A stretch of DNA of 64,000 nt, taken from contig JBAUID010000016.1 in the NCBI GenBank assembly GCA_049680625.1, forward strand, positions 1-64,000. Reading direction: 5' to 3'. Shown piece after piece: positions 53,260 to 62,040 of this stretch (position 1 is its first letter; the number at the start of each line of letters is the position of its first letter). The DNA is from JAUIAI01 sp049680625 (GTDB lineage: Bacteria; Pseudomonadota; Gammaproteobacteria; Burkholderiales; Burkholderiaceae_E). A program made the translations under genes and the position numbers. The notes below the pieces were generated by a model. That model was not told the origin of the DNA, did no database searches, and saw only the letters and a list, made by a program, of their open reading frames with translations.

Positions 53260-54168
53260 TTAATCCGCGTTGTCTTCGAGAAACTTAATTTTTTTGCCAA
53301 GGTGTTTGTTCAGCTGTTTGTCGAAGCGACTGGTTGCGCCGACAAGGGTTGGGCGCACGTAGGATTCCCAGCGTGGCGGGCATGCTGCTTCAGGGGTGTC
53401 ACCCATGATGGTTACGCGTTGAATAATGCGTTGCTCTGAGAAGTCGCTGAGCACGTAGTGTTGCGTACAGCGGTTATCCCACATGGCAATTGTGCCGGCC
53501 TCCCAGGAATAGCGCACCGTGAACGACGGGCTGCTGACCCACTTGACCAGGTAGTTAAGCAGCATCTCACTTTCTACATGGCTCAGTTCGACAATGCGCC
53601 GCGTGAAATGTTCGTTAACAAATAAAGACTTTCGACCGGTTTCCGGATGTTTGCGAACCACAGGGTGGATCCAGGTTTGTTCTGGTCGCCCGTGTGGGGC
53701 GGCGTCGTGCAGCGCGGTTAAGCCGTCGCACAAGTCTCTCAGTGGGGCAGACAAGCCTTCGTAAGCTGCATAGGCACTGGCCCACATTGTGTCCCCACCA
53801 ACCTCGGGCGACTGGACCATGTTCAGAATTGACATAATTGACGGATGTTTCTCGAAGGTTATGTCGCTATGCCATTCGTCCGCCAGGCCACCATGGCTGG
53901 CTGCCAATTCGAAAATTTGCGGATGCTGGGTAAACGGGTTGTTGAGATTGGGGTGGGCTTCCAGTTCGCCGAAGTTAGCGCCGAATGCTACGTGTTCATC
54001 GACACTTAGATTTTGCCCGGGGAAAAACAAAACAAGATGAGTGAGTAACAATTGTCGAATGGTTTGAATGTCGTGTGGCTGGGGATTGGCCAGGGATATG
54101 CCGCTTACCTCGGCACCGAGGGAGCCAGCCAGGCGTTTGACAGTCAGGTCTGTTAATACGGCGCTCAT
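53260..54168 (-). CDS. TauD/TfdA-family Fe(II)/2-oxoglutarate dioxygenase, second copy
   Basis: 302 residues from the ATG at 54168 with AGGAGAA upstream. Iron ligands His100 and Asp102 lie in DEWHSDITFEKHP, the distal His in WDNRCTQHYVLSD and the 2-oxoglutarate Arg in QRVTIMGDTPE. It starts SVKRLAGSLGAEVSGISLAN-like (TVKRLAGSLGAEVSGISL), closer to classic TauD than the copy at 50749-51591. Sequence identity between the two copies is low by eye apart from the motifs, so they are likely diverged paralogues with different substrates. Divergent from the BadI-like gene. Confidence 0.88.
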   Translation of the reverse strand: MSAVLTDLTVKRLAGSLGAEVSGISLANPQPHDIQTIRQLLLTHLVLFFPGQNLSVDEHVAFGANFGELEAHPNLNNPFTQHPQIFELAASHGGLADEWHSDITFEKHPSIMSILNMVQSPEVGGDTMWASAYAAYEGLSAPLRDLCDGLTALHDAAPHGRPEQTWIHPVVRKHPETGRKSLFVNEHFTRRIVELSHVESEMLLNYLVKWVSSPSFTVRYSWEAGTIAMWDNRCTQHYVLSDFSEQRIIQRVTIMGDTPEAACPPRWESYVRPTLVGATSRFDKQLNKHLGKKIKFLEDNAD

Positions 54169-54474
54169 TATGTGTTCTCCTGGTGAGGAAACTAAGGTGG
54201 CAACGACGATCTTGTGAAAACCACGGGGTTCTCCAAGCCGCTTAAGCATAATCGCGATTGTGCTTGCACTCAATATTTTCATTGGAATTACTTTCCTGGC
54301 TTTCTCTGCGCCCGATTACAGTCGGGACTGATTCGGCTTTCTGGCAGAATCCATGAATCAGGCGGTTGTTGCCATCGACAAGACATTCGTCCAGACAACG
54401 CCTGGGCAACCCGGATAGCTCGGGCAACCGGATACCGTTAATTTTTCAGCGCGAACGACCAGCAGGAGACTTCC
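54169..54474. other. 306-bp divergent promoter region (TauD2 / ring-hydrolase operon)
   Basis: No gene was recognised. It holds the ribosome site of TauD2 (AGGAG, 54176-54182) and of the BadI-like gene (AGGAG near 54462). An AT-rich stretch around 54262-54292 with CAATATTTTC could carry promoter elements, but no convincing -35/-10 pair or operator dyad stands out. Confidence 0.4.
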
Positions 54475-55254
54475 TTGGATTTCGAAACTATCCTATATGT
54501 AGAAGACGGGCCCATTGGCACAATTACCCTTAATCGCCCCGATGACGGCAATATGTTCACGCCGTTGATGTGTCACGAAATTCGCGACTGTATAAATGAA
54601 ATTCGCCGCGAGACCCGCACCCAGGTATTGGTAATTACCGGTGCCGGCGACCGGTTTTTTTGTATCGGCGGACGCAAAGAAGGGATGGAGGACACAAAGT
54701 TGTATGCCGGTGTACTGCCGACTCTCGAAATGTATGAGGCGATTGATAAGCTTCAAAAACCAGTGATCGCCAGCGTCAATGGATATGCCGTAGGTGGGGG
54801 TAACGTCTTGCAAGTGGTCTGTGACATGACGATTGCGAAAGAAAGCGCTGTGTTTCGTCAGGTTGGTCCGATGATGGGTTCCTTTGATGCCGGTTACGGC
54901 ACCTGGTACCTCGAAGACTTGATCGGCAAGAAGAAGGCCAAAGAGATGTGGTATTGCAACCAGAAAATGTCAGCAGCCGAAGCCTTGCAGATTGGGATGA
55001 TTAACCGGGTCGTCCCGGACGACCAGTTGGTGGAAAAAACCAAAGAGTTTGCGCTTGAGGTTGCCGATCGGGGCCCGTTTGCACTGGCTGCCATTAAAGG
55101 TGCTTTTAACGCCCGTCACGGTGGTGTTGGCGGACTGGCTCGCGTTGCGCACGACTTACTTTTACGCCAATACCTGGACACGCCGGAATCCAAAGAACTC
55201 AGCGCATCGTTCCGTGAGCGGCGCAAGCCGGACCCTGACAGCTTTGGTCACTGA
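54475..55254 (+). CDS. BadI/MenB-like ring-opening crotonase
   Basis: 259 residues from a TTG with AGGAG eight bases upstream. Crotonase fold with strong resemblance to BadI (2-ketocyclohexanecarboxyl-CoA hydrolase) and MenB: GAGDRFFCIGGRKEG, VNGYAVGGGNVLQVVCDMTI, RQVGPMMGSFDAGYGTWYLE, KKAKEMWYCNQKMSAAEA. The GPxMGSxDxGYGT block is characteristic of these ring-cleaving or ring-forming enzymes and not of ordinary hydratases. BadI adds water to a beta-keto cyclohexane-CoA and opens the ring to pimelyl-CoA. First gene of a plus-strand operon with a CoA ligase, SDR and acyl-CoA dehydrogenase that fit such a pathway. MenB is the alternative, but other men genes are absent. Confidence 0.83.
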   Translation: MDFETILYVEDGPIGTITLNRPDDGNMFTPLMCHEIRDCINEIRRETRTQVLVITGAGDRFFCIGGRKEGMEDTKLYAGVLPTLEMYEAIDKLQKPVIASVNGYAVGGGNVLQVVCDMTIAKESAVFRQVGPMMGSFDAGYGTWYLEDLIGKKKAKEMWYCNQKMSAAEALQIGMINRVVPDDQLVEKTKEFALEVADRGPFALAAIKGAFNARHGGVGGLARVAHDLLLRQYLDTPESKELSASFRERRKPDPDSFGH

Positions 55255-55269
55255 GCGGCGGGTGTTGCG

Positions 55270-56907
55270 ATGAAGCCTTACCTGACGCTTCACCATCCGG
55301 CGGCTGCCCGTCGCTATTATGAGCGGGGTTATTGGTCGGATCAGAGTTGCTACGATTTGCTGTTGGCACACGCATCAGCCAGGCCGCAGGCTCTGGCCCT
55401 TCGCGATGGCAAGCGACAGTTGACCTGGACACAAGTCCTCGCCTGGGTTGACGGCATGGCCGCGCAGTTTGACACGCTTGGTCTGACCCCGGGTGAGCGC
55501 GTGTCGGTATGGATGTCAAACACAGTCCATCCGATCATTACGTTTTTAGCCTGTTCACGGGCTGGGCTTGCCTGTAACCCATCATTGCATCGCACATTTA
55601 CCTGCAATGAAATAATCACCTTGCTGACCCGCCTGAAAGCCGGGGTGTTGGTGACGGAACCTGGCTGGGGGGCGGACCGGGACAAGTTAGATCTGCGGGC
55701 GCTGGTTTCCGAACTCGACTTTGTGAAAGCGGTTTACGAACCGGACGATTTTCCGGGGCCGCTGCCGGCAGGTAGCGGGCTGGGACCGCCGCAGGGTGAT
55801 CCCGATTCTGTTGCCTACCTCGCATTTACTTCGGGAACCACCGGGGCACCGAAATGTGTGATGCACTCGTGCAATACGTTGCTGGCTAACGCGCGGGATA
55901 TGGTTAACGACTGGCGTCTGACCAGTGACAAGCGCTTGTTGTCGCTAAGCCCGCTGTCACATCACATTGCCTGGGTTGGCGTCGCTCAGTGGTTGATCGC
56001 CGGTTGTGAGTTCATTACTGACGACCCGCCCGCTGGCACTCACCGCCTGGATTGGATGTTACAAACCCGGGCAAGCTATGTACTTGGGGTGCCCACCCAT
56101 GCGATGGATATTCTGACTGAACACCGGGCAAGGTCTATGCAGGGCCTGGGCGATGTCGAAACCTTTTATATGGCCGGTGCGGCTATTCCGCCGGCTGTGG
56201 CCCAGGCCATTGTTGATAACGGCGTCAAACCGCAGAATGTCTACGGTATGACCGAAAACTCGTCCCATCAATATACCCACCCGGATGATGATCTGCCGAC
56301 CTGGACAACAACCTGTGGTCGGGGAGGCCCGGCGTACGAGGTGCGCATCTTCGAAACGGATAGTCCGGATAAAGAAGTTGCAACAGGTCAGACCGGGCAG
56401 ATCTGCGGCCGCGGTGCGGCCTTGATGCTGGGTTACTTTGATAATCAGCAAGCCACCGAAGACAGTTTTAATGCAGCGGGTTGGTTTATGTCAGGGGATC
56501 TTGGCTCTTTCGATGATGCCGGGAATTTGCGTATTGACGGCCGCATAAAAGATTTGATTATCCGCGGTGGCCACAACATTTATCCGGTTCATATCGAAGC
56601 CCTGGCACACCGGCATCAAAAGATTCAGAAAGCGGCTGCATTTCCGATAGCTGATGATCGCTTGGGTGAAAAAGTATGTCTCGCGATCATTGGTTCGATC
56701 AGTGCGGCGCAAGCCCTGGAGCACCTTGCAGCTCAGGGGCTGAGTAAATACGACATGCCGGAGTATTTTGTAAACCTGACCGAAATGCCGTTGACACCCA
56801 GCGGCAAGATACTAAAGCGTGAACTTATTGAGATGGTGCGTCGGGGTGACCTGGCTCCACAGCCGGTTCGTGCTGGCAATAACTCTGATTCTATTAAAGG
56901 CAGTTGA
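55270..56907 (+). CDS. acyl-CoA ligase (AMP-dependent synthetase)
   Basis: 545 residues of the ANL superfamily. The P-loop is LAFTSGTTGAPKCVMHSC (about 190), A5 motif NVYGMTENSSHQYTHPDD, A8 IDGRIKDLIIRGGHNIYPVHIE and A10 LTPSGKILKRELIEM with the catalytic Lys. It resembles 4-chlorobenzoate/cyclohexanecarboxylate-type CoA ligases more than acetyl-CoA synthetase. It would activate the pathway's carboxylic acid substrate in the cytoplasm. Its ATG follows the BadI-like stop by 15 bp. Confidence 0.9.
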   Translation: MKPYLTLHHPAAARRYYERGYWSDQSCYDLLLAHASARPQALALRDGKRQLTWTQVLAWVDGMAAQFDTLGLTPGERVSVWMSNTVHPIITFLACSRAGLACNPSLHRTFTCNEIITLLTRLKAGVLVTEPGWGADRDKLDLRALVSELDFVKAVYEPDDFPGPLPAGSGLGPPQGDPDSVAYLAFTSGTTGAPKCVMHSCNTLLANARDMVNDWRLTSDKRLLSLSPLSHHIAWVGVAQWLIAGCEFITDDPPAGTHRLDWMLQTRASYVLGVPTHAMDILTEHRARSMQGLGDVETFYMAGAAIPPAVAQAIVDNGVKPQNVYGMTENSSHQYTHPDDDLPTWTTTCGRGGPAYEVRIFETDSPDKEVATGQTGQICGRGAALMLGYFDNQQATEDSFNAAGWFMSGDLGSFDDAGNLRIDGRIKDLIIRGGHNIYPVHIEALAHRHQKIQKAAAFPIADDRLGEKVCLAIIGSISAAQALEHLAAQGLSKYDMPEYFVNLTEMPLTPSGKILKRELIEMVRRGDLAPQPVRAGNNSDSIKGS

Positions 56908-56908
56908 C

Positions 56909-57616
56909 ATGGCAGATGGACAAATTATCGTCACTGGGGCAAGTCGGGGCATTGGCGCGCAAATTGCGCTTGAGCTTGAAAAACGCGGTTATCCAATTGC
57001 CGGTTTGTCGCGCAGTGGGCACACGGCTGCTGGCTATGGCATTGCCTGTGATGTCACCGACGAAGCGGGGATCCGGCACGCAATTGCAAAAATTGCCGAA
57101 AAAGGCTCAATTGCCGGTCTGGTCAACAATGCGGGTTTGCACGAGATTGCTGTTTCTGCAGAACTCGTCACTGAACAATTCAATCGAATCATGGCGGTAA
57201 ATGCAACTTCAGTGATGATTGCTTCGCGCGAAGTCTATCCGCACCTCAAGGCAAACGGTGGTGGATTATTAGTCAACATGGGTTCGTTTTTTGATAAGTT
57301 AGGGGTCACAAAGAACCTGGCTTACTGCGCATCAAAGGCGGCTGTCGGGGCGATTTCACGTTGTCTGGCGGTCGAATGGGCGCCTGATGGGATAACAGTA
57401 GTGAATATTGCGCCGGGTTATATAGAAACCGACTTAAACAAAGATTTTCTGGCACGCGACTCGGTTCGCGACTGGCTCTCTCATCGTATTCCGGTGGGAA
57501 AGGCAGCAGGCCCGGACCAGGTCGCCCGGTTAATTGCCAGTTTGTTTGATGAGAAGCTCCCTTTTATGACCGGTGAAACGATATATATCGATGGTGGGCA
57601 GGGGATTTTCCACTAA
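56909..57616 (+). CDS. short-chain dehydrogenase, BadH-like role inferred
   Basis: 235 residues from the ATG at 56909. Nucleotide motif VTGASRGIGAQIALEL, NNAG in GLVNNAGLHE, catalytic Ser/Tyr/Lys in MGSFFDKLGVTKNLAYCASKAAV (Tyr and Lys as YxxxK) and C-terminal ETIYIDGGQGIFH. It could oxidise a 2-hydroxycyclohexanecarboxyl-CoA-like alcohol to the ketone that the BadI-like enzyme opens, as BadH does. This is inferred from the neighbours and not from sequence detail. One base follows the ligase stop (TGA). Confidence 0.88.
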   Translation: MADGQIIVTGASRGIGAQIALELEKRGYPIAGLSRSGHTAAGYGIACDVTDEAGIRHAIAKIAEKGSIAGLVNNAGLHEIAVSAELVTEQFNRIMAVNATSVMIASREVYPHLKANGGGLLVNMGSFFDKLGVTKNLAYCASKAAVGAISRCLAVEWAPDGITVVNIAPGYIETDLNKDFLARDSVRDWLSHRIPVGKAAGPDQVARLIASLFDEKLPFMTGETIYIDGGQGIFH

Positions 57617-58782
57617 TGAAAATATTTGAGCGTATGGCGTTGCGTCGCCAATGGAATGAAGAAGAACGCCTTATTCTCGATTCAGTCCAGCGGCTTGCTG
57701 ATGAAGTCATTGCGCCCAGTGCAGCGGCTTACGACGAGTCAGCCCAATTTCCCTGGGACAATGTCACTGCGCTCAACGCGCTTGGACTTAACGCAATTTT
57801 TATTCCTGAAGCCTACGGTGGTTTGCCCGCTTCCTATCGCCTCTATCTGGAGTGCGTGAAGATCGTATCCGAAGCTTGTGCATCAACCGGCATTATTTAC
57901 GCAACCAATTTCCACGGTATGAAGCCGTTGATCGACTTTGGCACAGAAGAGCAGAAGCAGCGTTTGCTGCCAGCAATTGCCCAGGGGGGGCTTGCCTCGC
58001 TGGCGATCACAGAATCGTCAGCAGGCTCAGATGCGACCGGCATGAAAACCAGTTTCACTGCGGACGGTGACAACATTATTGTTAACGGTTCAAAAATATT
58101 CATAACCAACGGCGATGTTGCAGACCGCTTGCTTGTCTTTGGAAAATGGTCTGGCATTGATGATGCCAAAAAATCCATTTCTGTCCTGATTGTCGAAAGT
58201 GGCAGCGCTGGTCTTTCGGTTGTGCGCACAGAAAAAAAGATGGGGCACCGGGCGTCGTCGACCGCGGAGCTGGCATTTAATAATTGCCGGGTTCGCCGTA
58301 CCAATTTGCTGGGCACCCCGGGGCAGGGGCTTGAGATACTCCTGGCATCCCTGAATAAATCGCGTCCGAGCGTTGCCTGCCATGCGCTGGGCATTGCCCG
58401 TGCCGCGTTTAAAGACATGATCGACTACACCAATGTCCGCTCACAGTCGGGGCGTCACATTATTGATTTCCAGGCGAACCAATTTATGATCGCCGATCTG
58501 GCCTCAGAACTGGCAATGGTTGAGCAATGGATCGACTACGTGGCTGAAATGATCGATGATGGTGAGCCGGATTTCGGCCTTGAGGCTTCAATTGCAAAAC
58601 AACGCGCTTCCGATCTTGCCATGCGCATGGCAACCGAAGCGGTGCAAATGCACGGCGGTTACGGATATTGCACTGACTATCGGGTTGAGCGTCTGATGCG
58701 TGATGCCAAGATTACACAAATCTGGGAAGGTACCAATCAAGTACACCGTCAGTTGATTGGCCGCAGTTTCAAAAAGCGCTGA
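57616..58782 (+). CDS. acyl-CoA dehydrogenase
   Basis: 388 residues. ITESSAGSDATGMKTSFTAD is the FAD-binding loop, followed by MHGGYGYCTDYRVERLMRDA and TQIWEGTNQVHRQLIGRS, where Glu371 is the standard base position, unlike the paralogue at 32209-33351. It would introduce the alpha-beta double bond into the activated acid. The start overlaps the SDR stop (TAATG), indicating translational coupling. Confidence 0.92.
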   Translation: MKIFERMALRRQWNEEERLILDSVQRLADEVIAPSAAAYDESAQFPWDNVTALNALGLNAIFIPEAYGGLPASYRLYLECVKIVSEACASTGIIYATNFHGMKPLIDFGTEEQKQRLLPAIAQGGLASLAITESSAGSDATGMKTSFTADGDNIIVNGSKIFITNGDVADRLLVFGKWSGIDDAKKSISVLIVESGSAGLSVVRTEKKMGHRASSTAELAFNNCRVRRTNLLGTPGQGLEILLASLNKSRPSVACHALGIARAAFKDMIDYTNVRSQSGRHIIDFQANQFMIADLASELAMVEQWIDYVAEMIDDGEPDFGLEASIAKQRASDLAMRMATEAVQMHGGYGYCTDYRVERLMRDAKITQIWEGTNQVHRQLIGRSFKKR

Positions 58783-58813
58783 GACATTGGCATGTTGATT
58801 ACTAGAGCAGGAT

Positions 58814-59692
58814 ATGAATCAAATTAAAAAAATTGGTGTTTGTGGTGCCGGTGGAACGATGGGGGCTGGCATAGCCATTGTGGCTGCCCGCGGCGGCTTT
58901 GATACTTTGTCTTTTGACCTTGATCAGGGCAAGCTGGATAAAACCCAGGGACAAACCGCTGGGTTTTTTGATAAATCGGTTGCAAGAGGCAAACTGTCCG
59001 CGCAAGACCGCGATGCCGTGTTGAGCCGGATGAGTTCAACAACCGATTTAAACCAACTGGCCGACTGCGATCTGGTTGTAGAGGCGGTCTTCGAAAGTCT
59101 GCCGGTAAAACAAGAGCTATTTGGCAAGCTCGATAAGATATGCAAACCCGAAACGATATTTGCATCGAATACATCGACATTGTCGATTACCCAGATTGCC
59201 TCGGGTTGTGGTCGTGAAGACCGGGTTGTAGGTATGCATTTCTGCCTGCCGGCGCAGCTGATGAAACTGATCGAAATGTCACCGGGAATCAACACCTCAA
59301 CCGAAACATTTGATACCGCCTGGGCGTGGACAAAAACGGTAGGGCAGATTCCGGTGCAAACCCAGGACAAACCGGGGTTTATTCTTAACGCTTTGCTGGT
59401 ACCGTTTATCAACGATTCGATTCGGCTGGTTGAAGCCGGGGTTGCTGAGCCCGGTGATATCGACAAAGCAATTAAAAGTGCCCTCGGCTATAAAATGGGG
59501 CCAATGGAGTTGCTTGACCTGATTGGACTGGATACCCAGATCTTATTATGTGAGGCGTTTTATCCGATTACGCTGGACCCGCGCGCATCAGCGCCGCCGC
59601 TACTGCGGCGAATGGTAGCTGCCGGCCATCTGGGCCGAAAGTCTGGACGCGGTTTTTTTACCTACGAAGGTAATGCGATGTTTGGAGCGTAA
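58814..59692 (+). CDS. 3-hydroxyacyl-CoA dehydrogenase
   Basis: 292 residues, short PaaH/3-hydroxybutyryl-CoA dehydrogenase type with NAD domain (KKIGVCGAGGTMGAGIAIVA) and helical C-terminal domain (NRFIxPF-like LNALLVPFINDSIRLVEAG). The catalytic His-Glu dyad is HFCLPAQLMKLIEMS, and ASNTSTLSITQIASGC is conserved. It oxidises a 3-hydroxyacyl-CoA to the keto form. It overlaps by one base with the next gene, a related but degenerate protein. Confidence 0.92.
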   Translation: MNQIKKIGVCGAGGTMGAGIAIVAARGGFDTLSFDLDQGKLDKTQGQTAGFFDKSVARGKLSAQDRDAVLSRMSSTTDLNQLADCDLVVEAVFESLPVKQELFGKLDKICKPETIFASNTSTLSITQIASGCGREDRVVGMHFCLPAQLMKLIEMSPGINTSTETFDTAWAWTKTVGQIPVQTQDKPGFILNALLVPFINDSIRLVEAGVAEPGDIDKAIKSALGYKMGPMELLDLIGLDTQILLCEAFYPITLDPRASAPPLLRRMVAAGHLGRKSGRGFFTYEGNAMFGA

Positions 59693-60348
59693 TGATGCAA
59701 TATTCAATAAAACAAGTTGGTGTTAGTCGTGCGTTTTCTGACGGGGCCGAGGGGGATAAGTTTCTTGCCAATGCGGTTGAAGATGGTGAGATTGTTGTAT
59801 ACCTTGGCGCAAAATATCAACCCGATCCAAGTAAGGTCGCAGTTCTGATTGAGTTAGACAACGAGTGTCTGGGTGAACATACCGGCGAAGATGCCGGGCG
59901 CGAAGGGTCTAATGCCCTGGGTTTTAATCGTTTTCGCAATGGCAGTGATGAGCCGTCCAATTTAATCGAACTGGTTCGCCAACCCGCCACCGCACAAACG
60001 GCGCTGGCCGCCGCCCGGCACTTGTTTGAATCTGCTGGTTTTGAGGTAGCGGTGTGCGCTGATCAGGCGGGGCGAATTATCAATCGCCTTGTGCGTCCCA
60101 AGTATAACTATGCGCTGCGATTTCTCGATGAAGGTCTGGCCAGTGCTGAAGATATGGACCTGACTTGTCGAATGGGGCTTGGTTATGCGGACGGGCCGAT
60201 CGAGAGGCTGGAACGTGGTGGTCTTGATAATCATTACGATGTGACCAGTGCATTGTTTGAAATTTATGGCACACCCGCTTATGCACCGGCGCGACGAGCT
60301 ACGGTCGCTCGTCGCCGGGCGGATAAAACTGGCGACGGCAACAAATGA
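59692..60348 (+). CDS. degenerate 3-hydroxyacyl-CoA dehydrogenase-like protein
   Basis: 218 residues. The second half (NLIELVRQPATAQTALAAARHLFESAGFEVAV, then INRLVRPKYNYALRFLDEG) is a 3HCDH C-terminal domain. The first half has a Rossmann-like beta pattern without the GxGxxG loop and with LGFNRFRNG where functional enzymes have the catalytic H-x-FNP. It starts on the preceding gene's last base (TAATG). It may be a non-catalytic partner subunit of the dehydrogenase, or a repeated domain as in long PaaH split off as a gene. I do not know a described example. Confidence 0.75.
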   Translation: MMQYSIKQVGVSRAFSDGAEGDKFLANAVEDGEIVVYLGAKYQPDPSKVAVLIELDNECLGEHTGEDAGREGSNALGFNRFRNGSDEPSNLIELVRQPATAQTALAAARHLFESAGFEVAVCADQAGRIINRLVRPKYNYALRFLDEGLASAEDMDLTCRMGLGYADGPIERLERGGLDNHYDVTSALFEIYGTPAYAPARRATVARRRADKTGDGNK

Positions 60349-60370
60349 AATTGATTCCGAGACCAGTTCA

Positions 60371-61375
60371 ATGAAGGCCATTGTGGTTCGGCACTTTGGA
60401 CCGTTTGCGCAAGCGACGTTTGATGACTTACCCGACCCGACACCGGGTGCAGGTCAGGTGGTCATTGATGTTCACAGTGCCGAAGCGAACTATCCCGATA
60501 TCCTGGTGATGGAAGGCAATTACCAGGTGAAACCACCCCTGCCGTTTTCACCAGGCAAAGCCGCGTCGGGTGTTGTAAGTGCCCTGGGGGCGGGGGTTAC
60601 CTCTTTACAATTGGGCCAACGCGTTGCAGTTCAGGTGGAACACGGTGCCTATGCTCAACAATTAGTTGCTGACGCAGGTAATTGTTATCCGATGCCCGAG
60701 GGGATGCCGTTTGACGATGCAGCGGCACTCGGCCTGGTTTATCAGACTGCCCATTACGCGTTGAACGAGCGGGCTAGTCTAAAACCCGGTGAGACAGTGC
60801 TGGTTCTTGGTGCCTCTGGTGGCATCGGCGTTGCCAGCGTGCAACTGGCTAAAGCTCTGGGTGCAAAAATAGTGATTGCGGGTGTGCTGGGTGCCGATAA
60901 CGCCGCTGTGGCGGTACAGGCCGGTGCCGACCACGTGATAGAACTTGGTGACGAATCAATAAAAGAAAATTTGCGCGCACAAGTAAAAAAAATAACTGGC
61001 GACCAAGGTGTTGATGTGGTCATCGACCCGGTTGGTGGTGAAGCCAATGCCGCTGCATTGCGTGCGATGGCATGGCGCGCACGCATGGTGATAATCGGTT
61101 TTGCATCAGGCAATATTCCAACCATCAAGGCAAACTATTTGCTTGTAAAAAATATAGCGGTGTCCGGTTTGCAATGGTCTGACTATCGGGAACGGGACCC
61201 AGTCGGAGTTGCAGCGGTTCAGGCTGATATTTTCAGGCTCTACGAACAGGGTAAGACGCGGCCGTATATTTCAAAACGTCTACCGCTCGAACAGTTTGCC
61301 CAGGCATTGGGTTTGCTTAGCAACGGTCAGGCGCAGGGAAAAATTATCTTACAGGTCAGAGAGTCAAACTCATGA
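60371..61375 (+). CDS. NADPH:quinone oxidoreductase-like zinc-free MDR enzyme
   Basis: 334 residues from the ATG at 60371. Medium-chain reductase fold: SPGKAASGVVSALGAGVTSL, VLVLGASGGIGVASVQLAKALGAKI as the NADPH loop and GVDVVIDPVGGEANAAALRA. No structural or catalytic zinc cysteines, so crotonyl-CoA-reductase or quinone-reductase type. In the pathway it could reduce an enoyl-CoA or quinone. It overlaps the next gene by 4 bp (ATGA). Confidence 0.88.
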   Translation: MKAIVVRHFGPFAQATFDDLPDPTPGAGQVVIDVHSAEANYPDILVMEGNYQVKPPLPFSPGKAASGVVSALGAGVTSLQLGQRVAVQVEHGAYAQQLVADAGNCYPMPEGMPFDDAAALGLVYQTAHYALNERASLKPGETVLVLGASGGIGVASVQLAKALGAKIVIAGVLGADNAAVAVQAGADHVIELGDESIKENLRAQVKKITGDQGVDVVIDPVGGEANAAALRAMAWRARMVIIGFASGNIPTIKANYLLVKNIAVSGLQWSDYRERDPVGVAAVQADIFRLYEQGKTRPYISKRLPLEQFAQALGLLSNGQAQGKIILQVRESNS

Positions 61376-62040
61376 ATACGACGTCGGTGTTATCACCAAA
61401 CGGAATCCTCGCCTTGTGGAACGACTGCGATGCCTCGCAAGAAGCGTTTTACGAACACTGGTATCAAACGGAGCACTTGCCGGAGCGGCTTGGCCTGGAT
61501 GGTTTTCATCGTGGGCGCCGGTACCAGGCCATTGAGTCCGAGGCAATGAACGGTCAGCCCCGGTTTTTTACTTACTACGAGACTACTAGCCCCGATATTT
61601 TATTGTCCAAAGACTATATTGCCCGGTTAAACGATCCCACCCCGGCAACTCGCAAAGTGATGGACGGCGTTTTTACCAATATGAGCCGAACGATTTGTCA
61701 GTGTACTGTTCGGGCTGGTGAAATGCGGGGCGCAGTGGCATTGACTCTTAAGCTCACCGGAGACACTGATCAGCTCAGCGGATTACCTGCGCAGCTGGTA
61801 CAGGACGGCGACGCTGTTGTGCGGGCAGAGTTGTGGCAGTCGGTTGCCGAACCACCTCGGGAACCAACCGCTGAAGAAGTTCTGCGCGGCAAAGATAAAA
61901 AAATTTCGGCTTGTTTGTTTGTTGAAACCCTGCGACAACAAACCGCTGACGATATTCGACATCAACTGATCGACCGAATGTCTTCCACCGTTGAGTCGGC
62001 CGGTATCTACCGCTTACTGTGCGAACGTGTCAGCGCATAG
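61372..62040 (+). CDS. EthD/DUF4286-like ferredoxin-fold protein
   Basis: 222 residues with two ferredoxin-like halves. The first half has FYEHWYQTEHLPERLGLDGF and HRGRRYQAIESEAM, the WYxxEHLPERL-type dimeric alpha-beta barrel motif of DUF4286/EthD proteins. The second half (about 120-222) is a weaker repeat of the fold. EthD-like proteins often accompany flavin or cytochrome oxygenases without a proven reaction. It overlaps the following flavin monooxygenase gene. Confidence 0.7.
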   Translation: MNTTSVLSPNGILALWNDCDASQEAFYEHWYQTEHLPERLGLDGFHRGRRYQAIESEAMNGQPRFFTYYETTSPDILLSKDYIARLNDPTPATRKVMDGVFTNMSRTICQCTVRAGEMRGAVALTLKLTGDTDQLSGLPAQLVQDGDAVVRAELWQSVAEPPREPTAEEVLRGKDKKISACLFVETLRQQTADDIRHQLIDRMSSTVESAGIYRLLCERVSA

